Part shown: piece after piece, positions 1-9,475 of the stretch
How positions within the stretch are numbered: the stretch's first letter is position 1
How the letters are laid out: each line of letters starts with the position of its first letter
Origin: Alphaproteobacteria bacterium
GTDB taxonomy: Bacteria > Pseudomonadota > Alphaproteobacteria > Rhodobacterales > Rhodobacteraceae
DNA: 35,069 nucleotides
Direction: 5' to 3'
NCBI GenBank assembly: GCA_003697125.1
Contig: RFGB01000240.1
Coordinates: 1 to 35,069 of the forward strand
Position numbers and translations under genes: made by a program
The notes under the pieces: model-generated
Seen by the model: the letters and a program-made list of their open reading frames with translations, nothing else
The model's database searches: none
What the model was told of the DNA's origin: nothing

Positions 1-1
1 C

Positions 2-142
2 CCCGCGCCCGGCGACATGGCGCATGGGGCGGGCGCCACGCCCCCGCTCGGCCCCGCGCGCGGACCCGATCCCGGGCCCGAGGCCGGGGATGTGCCGGTG
101 ATCCGCCTTGGCACGCCGCGGCGCGATGGCGGGGAGGAGTGA
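2..142 (+). CDS. C-terminal fragment of an unrecognised protein (cut by window edge)
   Basis: An open frame runs in from the left edge and stops with TGA at 140-142. It encodes about 46 residues rich in Pro, Gly and Ala, ending in a more ordinary segment (DVPVIRLGTPRRDGGEE). Third codon positions are almost all G or C, as in the real genes here, which is why I favour coding. It converges on bolA with 19 bases between the two stops. The piece is too short and low in complexity to assign to a family, and the start lies outside the window. It could also be chance open frame in very GC-rich DNA. Confidence 0.35.
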   Translation, partial: PAPGDMAHGAGATPPLGPARGPDPGPEAGDVPVIRLGTPRRDGGEE

Positions 143-161
143 ACCGGACCGCGGCGCCGGT

Positions 162-431
162 TCAGGGATCGCGCGCGCCGCCCAGGTCAAGCGCCAGCGC
201 GTGGACCGGCCCGGCCAGCTCCTCGCGCAGCACCGCATGCACCGCCCGTTGCCGCGCGATCCGGTCAAGCCCCTCCAGCGCCGCCGCCCGCATCCGGACC
301 CGGAAATGCGTCCCCCCGCCCTCGCGCCAGCCGGCATGGCCGCGATGCCGCTCGCTCTCGTCGATCACCTCGATGATCGCGGGCTGGAAGGCCCGGATCA
401 GCTTGTCGCGGATCCGTTGCGCGTCAGTCAC
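162..431 (-). CDS. bolA: BolA family protein
   Basis: This 89-residue protein has the single-domain BolA fold pattern: a basic N-terminal helix, then VIDESERHRGHAG, the THFRVRM strand, and a C-terminal helix with REELAGPVHALALDL. BolA proteins partner with monothiol glutaredoxins and act in iron-sulfur cluster trafficking and stress response. The conserved His residues in the GHAG and VHAL segments are the expected cluster ligands. The start is GTG at 431 with a purine-rich AGAGGG upstream; no ATG fits the family N-terminus. It is transcribed divergently from the J-domain gene, with about 86 bases between them. Family assignment is secure; the physiological target is not visible from sequence. 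Confidence 0.9.
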   Translation of the reverse strand: MTDAQRIRDKLIRAFQPAIIEVIDESERHRGHAGWREGGGTHFRVRMRAAALEGLDRIARQRAVHAVLREELAGPVHALALDLGGARDP

Positions 432-517
432 GTTTCAACCCTCTCCGGCGCAGACTGTTTGCACATCCGCCGCACTTGCCTAACTTGGCCACAAGTCCCG
501 ACCCGAAGCGGACGCCG

Positions 518-1186
518 ATGACCAGACCGACGCCGTTCGACTACGACATCTCGGTCACCGCCGACAAGCTCCGGCGGGCGCGCCGGCGCGGCATGACCGG
601 AGAGGTCGCCGCCCGCGCGCGGCCCTGTGACCATCCCGGCTGCGACGGGAAGGGCCTCTACCGCGCCCCGCGGGCGCCGAACGAGCTGGACCGGTTCTGG
701 TGGTTCTGCCTCGAGCATGTGCGCGAATACAACCGCTCGTGGAACTTCTTCCGGGAGCTGAGCGAGGAGGAGTTCGCGCGCCTGGTCGAGAGCGACCGGC
801 TGTGGGGGCGCCCGACCTGGCGCCTCGGCGCCGCACAGGGCCGGCCCGGTGCCGCCCCGGGCTGGGCCCATGCCGAGGGCGCGGCGTGGCGCCGGCTCGG
901 CTTCGACGATCCGCTCGAACTTCTGGGGGACAGGGCCACCCGGGGCGGCGACCCCGAGGCGACTCGCCCCCCCAGACGGCGCCTGCCGCCCAGCGAACGG
1001 CGCGCGCTTGACATACTGGGCGCGAACGACCAGATGACGCGCGGCGAGATTCGCGCCCTCTACAAGTCCCTGGTCAAGCAGCTTCACCCCGATCAGAACG
1101 GCGGCGGGCGCGGAGAGGAGGAGCGCCTGCGCGCGGTCCTTTGGGCGTGGGAGCAGCTGAAGGCCAGCCGCAGCATCCGGGACTGA
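518..1186 (+). CDS. DnaJ-like protein with C-terminal J domain
   Basis: This protein of about 222 residues has its J domain at the C-terminus (last 60 residues or so), with the diagnostic HPD motif in KSLVKQLHPDQNGGG followed by a helix-IV-like segment (LRAVLWAWEQLKAS). J domains stimulate Hsp70 (DnaK) ATPase activity. The N-terminal part has a CDHPGCDGKGLYRAP segment, a small Cys/His patch that may bind metal, then an aromatic stretch (DRFWWFCLEHVREYNRSWNFF). It lacks the Gly/Phe region and zinc domain of true DnaJ. I chose ATG 518 (MTRPTPFDYD); a TTG at 476 would add 14 unlikely residues. It lies directly upstream of cobS, in an arrangement I recall from Rhodobacteraceae. Confidence 0.85.
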   Translation: MTRPTPFDYDISVTADKLRRARRRGMTGEVAARARPCDHPGCDGKGLYRAPRAPNELDRFWWFCLEHVREYNRSWNFFRELSEEEFARLVESDRLWGRPTWRLGAAQGRPGAAPGWAHAEGAAWRRLGFDDPLELLGDRATRGGDPEATRPPRRRLPPSERRALDILGANDQMTRGEIRALYKSLVKQLHPDQNGGGRGEEERLRAVLWAWEQLKASRSIRD

Positions 1187-1300
1187 GCGCGGGCGAGGCC
1201 CGCCCCGCCCGGGGGGCGGCCTTGAATCTCGCCGGGCTATGGTCCAATCAGGGCGGCGCGGCGGCGGGGATCTTCCGCGCGTGCGGAGGAGGCGTGAGCG

Positions 1301-2287
1301 ATGGCGGACGGATCGGTCGAGATGCAGGCGGAACCCACGGTCGACATCCCGGTGCGCGAGGTGTTCGGCATCGACAGCGACCTCGTGGTCAAGGGATTTG
1401 CCGAGCCGACCGAGCGCGTGCCGGCGCTGGACCCCACCTACCGGTTCGACCGCGACACCACGCTGTGCATCCTCGCAGGCTTCCGCTACAACCGTCGCGT
1501 GATGATCCAGGGCTATCACGGCACCGGGAAATCGACGCATATCGAGCAGGTCGCCGCCCGCCTGAACTGGCCCTGCGTGCGGGTCAACCTCGATTCGCAC
1601 ATCAGCCGCATCGACCTGATCGGCAAGGACGCGATCAAGATCCGCGACGGCAAGCAGGTGACCGAGTTCCACCCCGGAATCCTGCCCTGGGCGCTGCGCA
1701 ACCCGGTGGCGATCGTCTTCGACGAATATGATGCCGGCCGGCCCGACGTGATGTTCGTCATCCAGCGGGTGCTGGAGGCCGACGGCAAGCTGACGCTTCT
1801 GGATCAGAACGAGGTGATCACCCCCCACCCCTATTTCCGCCTGTTCGCCACCGCGAACACGGTGGGACTGGGCGACACCACCGGCCTCTATCACGGTACC
1901 CAGCAGATCAACCAGGGCCAGATGGACCGCTGGTCGCTGGTCGCCACGCTCAACTATCTTCCCCATGACGCCGAGGTCGAGATCGTCCTGGCCAAGAACC
2001 CCTCCTACAACACGCCCGAGGGGCGCAAGACCATCAGCCGCATGGTGACGGTCGCCGACCTCACCCGCTCGGCCTTCATGAATGGCGACCTGTCCACGGT
2101 GATGAGCCCGCGCACCGTGATCAACTGGGCCCAGAATGCCGAGATCTTCGGCTCGGTCGGATTCGCCTTCCGCCTGACCTTCCTGAACAAGTGCGACGAG
2201 CTGGAACGCTCCACGGTGGCCGAGTTCTATCAGCGCTGCTTCGGCGAGGAGCTGCCCGAGAGCGCGGCCAGCCTGAGTCTGGGCTGA
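1301..2287 (+). CDS. cobS: Cobaltochelatase ATPase subunit CobS
   Basis: CobS is the AAA+ ATPase subunit of the aerobic cobaltochelatase (CobN-CobS-CobT), which inserts Co2+ into hydrogenobyrinic acid a,c-diamide during adenosylcobalamin synthesis. The 328 residues match the family length. Walker A is GYHGTGKST at 71-79 and Walker B is VAIVFDEYD near 136-144. A sensor-like [10 protein letters not shown] segment and the family-typical N-terminus ([15 protein letters not shown]) are present. ATG 1301 follows a GGAGGAGG ribosome-binding site. The gene shares a strand with cobT, separated by a dehydratase gene; cobN is not in this window. Assignment is secure. Confidence 0.96.
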   Translation: MADGSVEMQAEPTVDIPVREVFGIDSDLVVKGFAEPTERVPALDPTYRFDRDTTLCILAGFRYNRRVMIQGYHGTGKSTHIEQVAARLNWPCVRVNLDSHISRIDLIGKDAIKIRDGKQVTEFHPGILPWALRNPVAIVFDEYDAGRPDVMFVIQRVLEADGKLTLLDQNEVITPHPYFRLFATANTVGLGDTTGLYHGTQQINQGQMDRWSLVATLNYLPHDAEVEIVLAKNPSYNTPEGRKTISRMVTVADLTRSAFMNGDLSTVMSPRTVINWAQNAEIFGSVGFAFRLTFLNKCDELERSTVAEFYQRCFGEELPESAASLSLG

Positions 2288-2292
2288 CGGCG

Positions 2293-3228
2293 ATGCCCCC
2301 GGGGCGGGCGGAGATCGCCGCGGCGCGCGCGCGCATCGCCCCCCATGTGCGGCGCACGCCGATGCTTGCGGTCGAACCGGGCGCGCTGGCCCCGGCGGGC
2401 GTGGCGCTGAAGCTGGAACACACCCAGATCACCGGCTCGTTCAAGGTCCGCGGCGCCTTCAATACCCTGCTGTCGGCCGATCCGCCCCCGGCGGCGGTGG
2501 TCTGCGCCTCGGGCGGAAACCACGGCGCCGCCGTCGCCCATGCCGCCCGCCGCCTGGGCCTGCCGGCAACGGTGTTCGTGCCCGCCGCGATCGCCGATCC
2601 GGTCAAGATCCGCCGCATGGAAGACCTCGGCGCCCGGGTGCGGCTGGTCGAGGGCGACGTGGACAGCGTGCTCGATGCCTGTCTGCGCCATGCCGAGGAG
2701 AGCGGGGCGCTGTTCGTCCACCCCTATGACGCGCCCGCCACCCTCGCCGGACAGGGCACGCTGGGCGCCGAGATCGAGGAGGATCTGCCCGACATCGACA
2801 CGCTGCTGGTCGCGGTCGGCGGCGGCGGTCTGCTGGGCGGCATCGCCGCCTGGTTCGCCGGGCGCATCCGCATCGTCGCGGTCGAGACCGAGGGCACCGC
2901 TTCGCTGGCCCGCACGCTGGCACAGGGCCGCCGGGCGCGGATCACCCCCCGCGGGCTCGCCGCCAGCGCGCTGGGCGCGCAGTCCATCGGCGAGCTGCCC
3001 CTTGCCGTGCTGGCCCGCCACCCGGTCGAAAGCGTGGTCGTGCCCGATGCCGCGCTGCCCGCCGCACAGGCGCGGCTGTGGGAGGCCTGCCGGCAGCTGG
3101 TCGAACCCGGCGCCGCCGCGGCGCTGGCGGCGCTGGTGTCGGGCGCCTGGCGTCCGGCCGGGGGCGAGCGCGTCGCCGTGCTGCTGTGCGGCGGAAATGC
3201 CGCGCCGGGCTGGTCCGGTGCCGGCTGA
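2293..3228 (+). CDS. PLP-dependent serine/threonine dehydratase
   Basis: This 311-residue protein belongs to the fold-type II PLP family that deaminates threonine or serine to a 2-oxo acid and ammonia. The Schiff-base lysine is K51 in GSFKVRGAF, the substrate/cofactor loop is SGGNHG (73-78), and the phosphate-binding glycine loop is VGGGGLLGG. There is no C-terminal ACT regulatory domain, so it resembles catabolic or single-domain dehydratases rather than the feedback-regulated biosynthetic IlvA. ATG 2293 lies 5 bases after the cobS stop; an open frame continues upstream into cobS but lacks family sequence. It sits between cobS and cobT in the same orientation. Substrate (Thr, Ser or another hydroxy amino acid) cannot be decided. 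Confidence 0.88.
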   Translation: MPPGRAEIAAARARIAPHVRRTPMLAVEPGALAPAGVALKLEHTQITGSFKVRGAFNTLLSADPPPAAVVCASGGNHGAAVAHAARRLGLPATVFVPAAIADPVKIRRMEDLGARVRLVEGDVDSVLDACLRHAEESGALFVHPYDAPATLAGQGTLGAEIEEDLPDIDTLLVAVGGGGLLGGIAAWFAGRIRIVAVETEGTASLARTLAQGRRARITPRGLAASALGAQSIGELPLAVLARHPVESVVVPDAALPAAQARLWEACRQLVEPGAAAALAALVSGAWRPAGGERVAVLLCGGNAAPGWSGAG

Positions 3229-3246
3229 AGGACGAGGTTCCCACCC

Positions 3247-5130
3247 ATGCCGCAGTCCGAGAACCCCGCAGATCCCTTCAAGAAGGCCCTGGCCGAAACC
3301 ACCAAGGCGATCGGGAATGCGCCCGACCTGCAGGTGACCTATTCGGTCGATCCGCCGGGTCTGTCCAACAGCGCCGCACGCCTGCCCCAGGTCAGCCGCC
3401 GCATGACGCGCGAGGAGGTGATGCTGGCCCGCGGCACCGGCGACGCCTATGCGCTGCGCCTGCGCTTCCACGACGAGGCGACCCATGCCCGGTTCGCCCC
3501 CCAGGGCGAGACGGCGCGCGCGCTGTATGAGGCGATGGAGACCGCGCGCTGCGAGGCGATCGGCGCCCGCGCCATGCCGGGCTGCGCCGAGAATCTCGAC
3601 GCCAAGATCGCCGCCGATGCCCGCCGGCTGGGCTATGAGGGGATCACCGAGGCCGAGAAGGCCCCGCTGGCCGATGCCGCGGGCTATCTGATCCGGCATC
3701 TGGCCACCGGGCGCGAGCTGCCCGCGGGCGCGCGCAACGTCATGAACCTGTGGCGCGCGGCAATCGAGGGCAAGGCCGGCGGCACGCTGTCGCGGCTCGA
3801 GGAGGTGCTTGAGGATCAGGCCGCCTTCGCGCGCATGGCGCGCAAGGTGATCGAGGATCTTGGCTATGGCGCGGAGCTTGGCGAGGATCCCGACGAGCCG
3901 CAGCGCGAGGAGGAGTCGGCCGAGGATTCGGGCGATGACAGCGCCGAGGAGGGCGGCGAGGAGGAGGGGGGCGAGCGCGACGAGAGCGAGGATTCCGCCG
4001 AGGAGGCCGAGGGCGACGACCGGCAGGAGATGCGCGCCCGGGTCAGCCTGGAGGATCTGGACGATTCGGAGCTGGAGGATGTGGACGAGAGCGAGGGCGA
4101 GCCGCTGGACGACCTGCCCCCGCCGCGGCCACCCTCCGAGGCCGACCCCGCCTACCGGGTCTTCACCGACCGCTTCGACGAGGTGATCGACGCGGCCGAG
4201 CTGGCCGATCCGGCCGAGCTGGAGCGGCTGCGCCACTATCTCGACCAGCAGCTCGAACCGCTGAAGGGCGCGGTCTCGCGGCTGGCCAACCGGCTGCAGC
4301 GCCGCCTGCAGGCCCAGCAGAACCGCAGCTGGGAATTCGACCGCGAGGAGGGGATCCTCGATGCCGGCCGGCTCGCCCGCGTCGTCGCCAACCCCACCAC
4401 GCCGCTGTCCTTCAAGGTCGAGCGCGACACCGAGTTCCGCGACACCGTGGTGACGCTGCTGCTGGACAATTCCGGCTCGATGCGCGGCCGGCCGATCTCG
4501 ATCGCCGCCATCTGCGCCGACGTGCTGGCGCGCACCCTGGAACGCTGCCAGGTGAAGGTCGAGATCCTGGGCTTCACCACCCGGGCGTGGAAGGGCGGGC
4601 AGAGCCGCGAGCTGTGGCTGCAGCAGGGCCGCCCGCCCCTGCCGGGCCGGCTGAACGATCTGCGCCACATCGTCTACAAGGCCGCCGATGTGCCCTGGCG
4701 GCGGGTGCGCGCCAATCTCGGCCTGATGATGAAGGAAGGCCTGCTGAAGGAGAACATCGACGGCGAGGCGCTGGAATGGGCCCATCGGCGGCTGCTTGGC
4801 CGGCCCGAGGCGCGGCGCATCCTGATGGTCATCTCGGACGGGGCGCCGGTGGACGATTCCACCCTGTCGGTCAACGCGGCCAACTATCTGGAAAAGCATC
4901 TGCGCGACGTGATCGCGATGATCGAGCGCCGCCGCGCGGTCGAGCTGATCGCCATCGGCATCGGCCATGACGTGACGCGCTATTACAACCGCGCCGTCAC
5001 CATCACCGACGCCGAACAGCTCGCCGGCGCCATGACCGACCAGCTGGCGGCGCTGTTCGACATCGACACCCGCGCCGCCGGGCGCGCCATGCGCCAGCAG
5101 GTCGCCGCCGGGGCGCGCCGTCTGGCCTGA
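3247..5130 (+). CDS. cobT: Cobaltochelatase subunit CobT
   Basis: CobT (627 residues) forms the chaperone-like ring with CobS that energises cobalt insertion by CobN. The N-terminal part is the family-specific helical domain (starting [16 protein letters not shown]). Residues about 210-295 form a strongly acidic linker of Glu/Asp/Ser, typical of CobT and of BchD/ChlD relatives. The C-terminal third is a VWA domain with an intact MIDAS motif, DNSGS at 407-411, and the matching later ISDGAP segment. ATG 3247 is 18 bases after the dehydratase stop. The symbol cobT is also used for the unrelated phosphoribosyltransferase; this is the chelatase subunit. Next downstream is the ssrA promoter. Confidence 0.96.
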   Translation: MPQSENPADPFKKALAETTKAIGNAPDLQVTYSVDPPGLSNSAARLPQVSRRMTREEVMLARGTGDAYALRLRFHDEATHARFAPQGETARALYEAMETARCEAIGARAMPGCAENLDAKIAADARRLGYEGITEAEKAPLADAAGYLIRHLATGRELPAGARNVMNLWRAAIEGKAGGTLSRLEEVLEDQAAFARMARKVIEDLGYGAELGEDPDEPQREEESAEDSGDDSAEEGGEEEGGERDESEDSAEEAEGDDRQEMRARVSLEDLDDSELEDVDESEGEPLDDLPPPRPPSEADPAYRVFTDRFDEVIDAAELADPAELERLRHYLDQQLEPLKGAVSRLANRLQRRLQAQQNRSWEFDREEGILDAGRLARVVANPTTPLSFKVERDTEFRDTVVTLLLDNSGSMRGRPISIAAICADVLARTLERCQVKVEILGFTTRAWKGGQSRELWLQQGRPPLPGRLNDLRHIVYKAADVPWRRVRANLGLMMKEGLLKENIDGEALEWAHRRLLGRPEARRILMVISDGAPVDDSTLSVNAANYLEKHLRDVIAMIERRRAVELIAIGIGHDVTRYYNRAVTITDAEQLAGAMTDQLAALFDIDTRAAGRAMRQQVAAGARRLA

Positions 5131-5154
5131 TCGCGGCGACCGGCGCGCACCCCC

Positions 5155-5183
5155 TTTTCAGACCGGCTGCGCCCGCCTATATT
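5155..5183 (+). promoter_or_regulatory. Sigma-70-type promoter of ssrA
   Basis: A -35 box TTTTCA (5155-5160) and a -10 box TATATT (5178-5183) are separated by exactly 17 bases. The match is 4/6 and 5/6 to the consensus boxes and stands out in this GC-rich sequence. The expected start is near 5190, just before the acceptor half of the permuted tmRNA. This is a sequence match only; no start-site data are available. Confidence 0.65.
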
Positions 5184-5189
5184 GGGCCT

Positions 5190-5520
5190 GTCTCCGAAAG
5201 GGGACTATGGCGATAAACGCGCACGTAATAAGCGGATCGGACCCGGGGGCGGTACCCGGCGGCTCCACCAGAAACCCGATCGTTGGCGGGCACAAGGGGC
5301 CGAAACAGGATCGACGGACGTGTAAAGGTGTCGCTTTCGCCCGGTGAGCTACCACCGTTATCGGTGCAAGACGCACAATTGCCAACGACAATCGTGCTCC
5401 GGTGGCGATGGCCGCTTGATGCGGTCGGAGACACCGACATCTAAGCCCTGAGCCGTAGCAGGTTCAGGCGGGGTTCGCAGGCACCTGGCAACAGAAGCCT
5501 GCATCCCGTCCCGCCCGCAT
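5190..5520 (+). ncRNA. ssrA: Circularly permuted two-piece tmRNA (alphaproteobacterial type)
   Basis: tmRNA rescues stalled ribosomes and tags the nascent protein for proteolysis. The acceptor half lies first: T-stem CCGGG/CCCGG (5243-5247, 5255-5259), then CGGCTCC (5260-5266) and an encoded ACCA end (5267-5270). A spacer of 25 bases, presumably removed in processing, separates it from the coding half, which begins GGGGCCG (5296-5302). That heptamer pairs with CGGCTCC (one G-U) to form the acceptor stem across the gap. The tag frame is 5381-5419 and reads ANDNRAPVAMAA then TGA, with the hydrophobic-AA end recognised by ClpXP. GGCGGG (5467-5472) pairs with CCCGCC (5510-5515), enclosing GCAGGC/GCCTGC. 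The T-loop GGCGGTA is not the tRNA consensus. Outer ends are estimates. Confidence 0.93.
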
Positions 5521-5650
5521 CGCTTCGCACCGGCGTCCCGCCTTCGGGCTGCGGCGTGCATTCTCGGCCCGCAGGTCGCCCGGGGCGTGTGCTTCCCCTT
5601 TCCCTCGGTGGCGAATCGGTTATGGTCGCGGAAGGGAGGAGCCGCGCGGG

Positions 5651-6136
5651 ATGGCCCGGGACAAGCTCGACTACGGAAGGCTGATGCAGAAGGCGCTGCG
5701 CCGCCTTCTGGCCGAGGTTCTGGGGCAGGTGGCCGAAGAGGGCCTGCCGGGCGACCATCATTTCTACATCACCTTCGACACCACCCACCCCGGCGTCGAC
5801 CTGCCCGGCCATCTGCGCGCGAAATACCCCGAGCAGATGACCATCGTCTTGCAGGAATGGTTCGAGGATCTGGCCGTCGCGGGCGACCGGTTCTCGGTCA
5901 CCCTCAGCTTCGGCGGGGTGCCGCAGGGCATCGTCGTGCCGTTCGACGCGATCCTGACTTTCGTCGATCCCTCGGTGGAATTCGGCCTGCGCTTCGACAG
6001 CCATGATTCCCCCGGGCCGGAGGATCCCGACGACGGGCCCGACGGGGCACCGGACGAGGCCGCGTCGGCCGATGACGCGTCCGAGCCGCATGCGGGGGGC
6101 GATGTCGTCCGGCTCGACCGCTTCCGCTGCCACTGA
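5651..6136 (+). CDS. sspB: ClpXP adaptor protein SspB (alpha type)
   Basis: SspB tethers ssrA-tagged substrates to the ClpXP protease. The 161 residues show the conserved substrate-binding domain: DHHFYITFDTTHPGVDLP, then the strand segment YPEQMTIVLQEWFEDL, and FSVTLSFGGVPQ with IVVPFDAILTFVDPSVEFGL. After it comes a flexible acidic linker of about 35 residues rich in Asp, Glu, Pro and Ala, and a short C-terminal tail (DVVRLDRFRCH) of the kind that docks on the ClpX N-domain. ATG 5651 is preceded by GGAGGA. It lies 130 bases downstream of ssrA on the same strand, putting the tag RNA and the tag-recognising adaptor side by side. Family assignment is secure. Confidence 0.93.
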   Translation: MARDKLDYGRLMQKALRRLLAEVLGQVAEEGLPGDHHFYITFDTTHPGVDLPGHLRAKYPEQMTIVLQEWFEDLAVAGDRFSVTLSFGGVPQGIVVPFDAILTFVDPSVEFGLRFDSHDSPGPEDPDDGPDGAPDEAASADDASEPHAGGDVVRLDRFRCH

Positions 6137-6144
6137 TCTGGCGA

Positions 6145-6173
6145 TTGACCCTTCCCGGGCTTGCGATTAGGCA
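6145..6173 (+). promoter_or_regulatory. Possible promoter before the methyltransferase gene
   Basis: TTGACC (6145-6150), one base from the -35 consensus, is followed after 17 bases by TAGGCA (6168-6173), a poor -10 box. The position, about 35-60 bases before the GTG start at 6207, is reasonable. The weak -10 makes this only a candidate. Confidence 0.25.
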
Positions 6174-6206
6174 GGGCCGGGTTTCCGGACAGGGGGCGGA
6201 TTCAGG

Positions 6207-6785
6207 GTGAGGGAAGCGAAGCTCGGCCGCGACCGCCATGTCGGTCTGTTCCTGCGCCAGATGATGCGCCGCCCCGGCCGGGTGGTCGCGCTGGCGCCCT
6301 CCTCGGCGCATCTCGCCCGCGCCATGGTGGCCGGCCTCGGGCCGGGAACCGGATCGGTGATCGAACTGGGCAGCGGCACCGGGGTGATCACCCGCGCGAT
6401 CATCGCCCGCGGCATCCCCGAGGAACGCATCGCGATGTTCGAGATCGACGACGCCTTCGCCGATCTCCTGGCGCGGCAGTTCCCCCGCGCCAGGCTGTGC
6501 CGCCTTTCGGCCGAGCGGTGCGAGGAAGCGCCGCTAGAGGATGTCGGCGCCACCGTGTCGGGCCTGCCGCTTCTGTCCATGCCCACCGAGGTGCAGCGGC
6601 GCATCGTGGGCGGCGCCTTCCGCAAGATGCGCCCGGGCGGCGTCTTCATCCAGTTCACCTATGGCTATCGCCCGCCCATCGACCGGCCGGTGCGCGAGGA
6701 GCTGGGCCTGGTCTGGTCCCGCTCGCCCAAGATCTGGCGCAACCTGCCGCCGGCGCGGGTCTACACCTTCCGTCAGGCGGGCTGA
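6207..6785 (+). CDS. Class I SAM methyltransferase, phospholipid N-methyltransferase-like
   Basis: This 192-residue protein has the SAM-binding motif VIELGSGTGVITRAI (near residues 50-65) and an acidic residue after strand 2 (MFEIDDAF). The N-terminal FLRQMMRRPGRVVALAPSSAHLARAM resembles the rhizobial-type PmtA family, which makes phosphatidylcholine by methylating phosphatidylethanolamine, and related KsgA-like enzymes. The late motif SGLPLLSM is in the position where this group carries its catalytic-loop signature. The start is GTG at 6207; no ATG is suitably placed. The gene stands alone between sspB and fumC. The broad methyltransferase call is secure; lipid substrate is inferred from resemblance only. 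Confidence 0.75.
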   Translation: MREAKLGRDRHVGLFLRQMMRRPGRVVALAPSSAHLARAMVAGLGPGTGSVIELGSGTGVITRAIIARGIPEERIAMFEIDDAFADLLARQFPRARLCRLSAERCEEAPLEDVGATVSGLPLLSMPTEVQRRIVGGAFRKMRPGGVFIQFTYGYRPPIDRPVREELGLVWSRSPKIWRNLPPARVYTFRQAG

Positions 6786-6893
6786 GCGCGGCTTGGCAAG
6801 CCCCGCGGCCGGGCGTAAACAGCGCCCCGACCAGGGCGGGCCGGATCGCAGCCCGGAATCCGGACCGCCGCGAACACGGACAGGAGGACGCCG

Positions 6894-8288
<1,395 letters not shown>

Positions 8289-8292
8289 GACG

Positions 8293-8330
8293 CTGCGGCC
8301 GCGGGCGCGGCCGCAGATGGGGCTGTTTTT
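8293..8330 (+). terminator. Rho-independent terminator after fumC
   Basis: CTGCGGCCGC (8293-8302) and GCGGCCGCAG (8307-8316) form a perfect 10-bp stem with a GGGC loop, 4 bases past the fumC stop. A run of five T follows at 8326-8330, nine bases after the stem. The delayed T-run is less than ideal, but the hairpin placement right after the stop codon supports termination. Confidence 0.7.
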
Positions 8331-8402
8331 CGTCAAAATCCAGCGTTATCCTCGCGCCCGTGCCCGGGGCGCGATGGGGCCGGGGCGGACAGCGGGGTTG
8401 CG

Positions 8403-9470
8403 ATGGATACGCATGTCTACAACATCTACCGGCCCGAGGCGCTGGACTTCGGCGCGGGCACGCTGGCACTGGCGCCGGGCTATGATCCCCGAAACGACCT
8501 CGCGGTCCTGTCGGTCTCGGACAATGATTCCCGGTTCGAGGGCGACAGCCGCCGGCCCGAGGAGGGCGACGACCGCAGCCAGTTCGGCGAGCTGCGCGAT
8601 CTTCAGGGCAACCTGATCCTGGGCGGCCCCTCGACCCGCGTCTATCTGGAGGAGGCCTATGTGCTGGCCGCCCCCGACGGCAGCCGCATCACCGTCTATC
8701 GGGTCGAGATGGCGACCGATCCGGGCAGCGGCGGGGGCGAGGGTGTCCTGGTGGGCTATGTCGCCGACCGGGTGCTGACGCCCGGCGTGACCTATCAGGT
8801 CACCCCGCACGACGTGACCGATCGCACCGCGCCGACCTATCAGGAACTGGTCTCGGTGCCGATCTGCTTCACCCCCGGCACCCTGATCGCGACACCCGCA
8901 GGGCTGCGCCCGGCCGAGGCGCTGCGGCCGGGCGACGAGGTGGTGACCCGCGACCACGGGGTGCAGCCGTTGCGCTGGGTGGGGCGCCAGAGCTTCGGGG
9001 CGGCCGAGCTGGCGGCGCGCCCGGCGCTGCGCCCGGTCCTGATCCGGGCGCATGCCTTCGGGCCCGGCCGGCCCGCGCGGGACATGCGCGTCTCGCCCCA
9101 GCACCGGGTCCTGGTCGGCGGTGCCCGGGCCGACCTGATCTTCGGCGGGCCGGAATGGCTGGCCCCGGCGATCGGGCTGGTCGACGGGCGCAGCATCCTG
9201 CGCGACGGCACGGCCCGGGAGGTGACCTATGTCCATCTCCTGTTCGACCGCCACGAGGTCGTGATCTCGGACGGGCTGGAGACCGAGAGCTTTCACCCCG
9301 GGCAGTGGAGCCTGTCGACGCTGGACGCGGCGGCGCGGGCCGAGATCCTCGCGATCTTCCCGGGTCTCGACCGCCACCCGGCGGCGGCGGGGCCGGCGGC
9401 GCGCCCGGCGCTGACCCCGCGTGAGGCGCGGCTGATGCGCCCGGCCATGGCCGCGGCCGCCGCGGGCTGA
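8403..9470 (+). CDS. Hint (Hedgehog/intein) domain protein
   Basis: The 355-residue protein has a Hint_2-type domain beginning at C155 (CFTPGTLIATPAG) and continuing through RPAEALRPGDEVVTRDHG, QPLRWVGRQ, and the block-B-like SPQHRVLV, ending in HEVVISDGLETESFHPG. Hint domains catalyse an N-S acyl shift and can self-cleave before the cysteine. The 154 residues before it have no signal peptide and no family I recognise; they are acidic and beta-rich. There is no C-extein splice junction (His-Asn followed by Cys/Ser/Thr), so any activity is more likely cleavage than splicing. Such proteins are frequent in Rhodobacteraceae and sometimes linked to RTX-like secreted proteins. Function unknown. Confidence 0.85.
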   Translation: MDTHVYNIYRPEALDFGAGTLALAPGYDPRNDLAVLSVSDNDSRFEGDSRRPEEGDDRSQFGELRDLQGNLILGGPSTRVYLEEAYVLAAPDGSRITVYRVEMATDPGSGGGEGVLVGYVADRVLTPGVTYQVTPHDVTDRTAPTYQELVSVPICFTPGTLIATPAGLRPAEALRPGDEVVTRDHGVQPLRWVGRQSFGAAELAARPALRPVLIRAHAFGPGRPARDMRVSPQHRVLVGGARADLIFGGPEWLAPAIGLVDGRSILRDGTAREVTYVHLLFDRHEVVISDGLETESFHPGQWSLSTLDAAARAEILAIFPGLDRHPAAAGPAARPALTPREARLMRPAMAAAAAG

Positions 9471-9475
9471 CGTGC

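Noticed and set aside
1011-1040. TTGACATACT sequence resembling a -35 box
   Set aside because: It lies inside the J-domain coding sequence and has no matching -10 at the right distance; coding for LDILG explains it.
428-1966. Long minus-strand open frame of 512 codons opposite the J-domain gene and cobS
   Set aside because: It has no recognisable domain and lies opposite two clear genes; long antisense frames are expected at this GC content.
2230-4968. Minus-strand open frame of 912 codons opposite the dehydratase and cobT genes
   Set aside because: Its translation is rich in Gly, Arg, Ala, Gln and His with no family motif; it is a mirror of cobT codon bias.
5158-5561. Several short minus-strand frames across the ssrA region
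   Set aside because: The bases are accounted for by paired tmRNA stems and the tag frame on the plus strand; no frame has a start site or domain.
6786-6893. Terminator between the methyltransferase gene and fumC
   Set aside because: Only a 5-bp stem (GGCTT/AAGCC) without a T-run is present.
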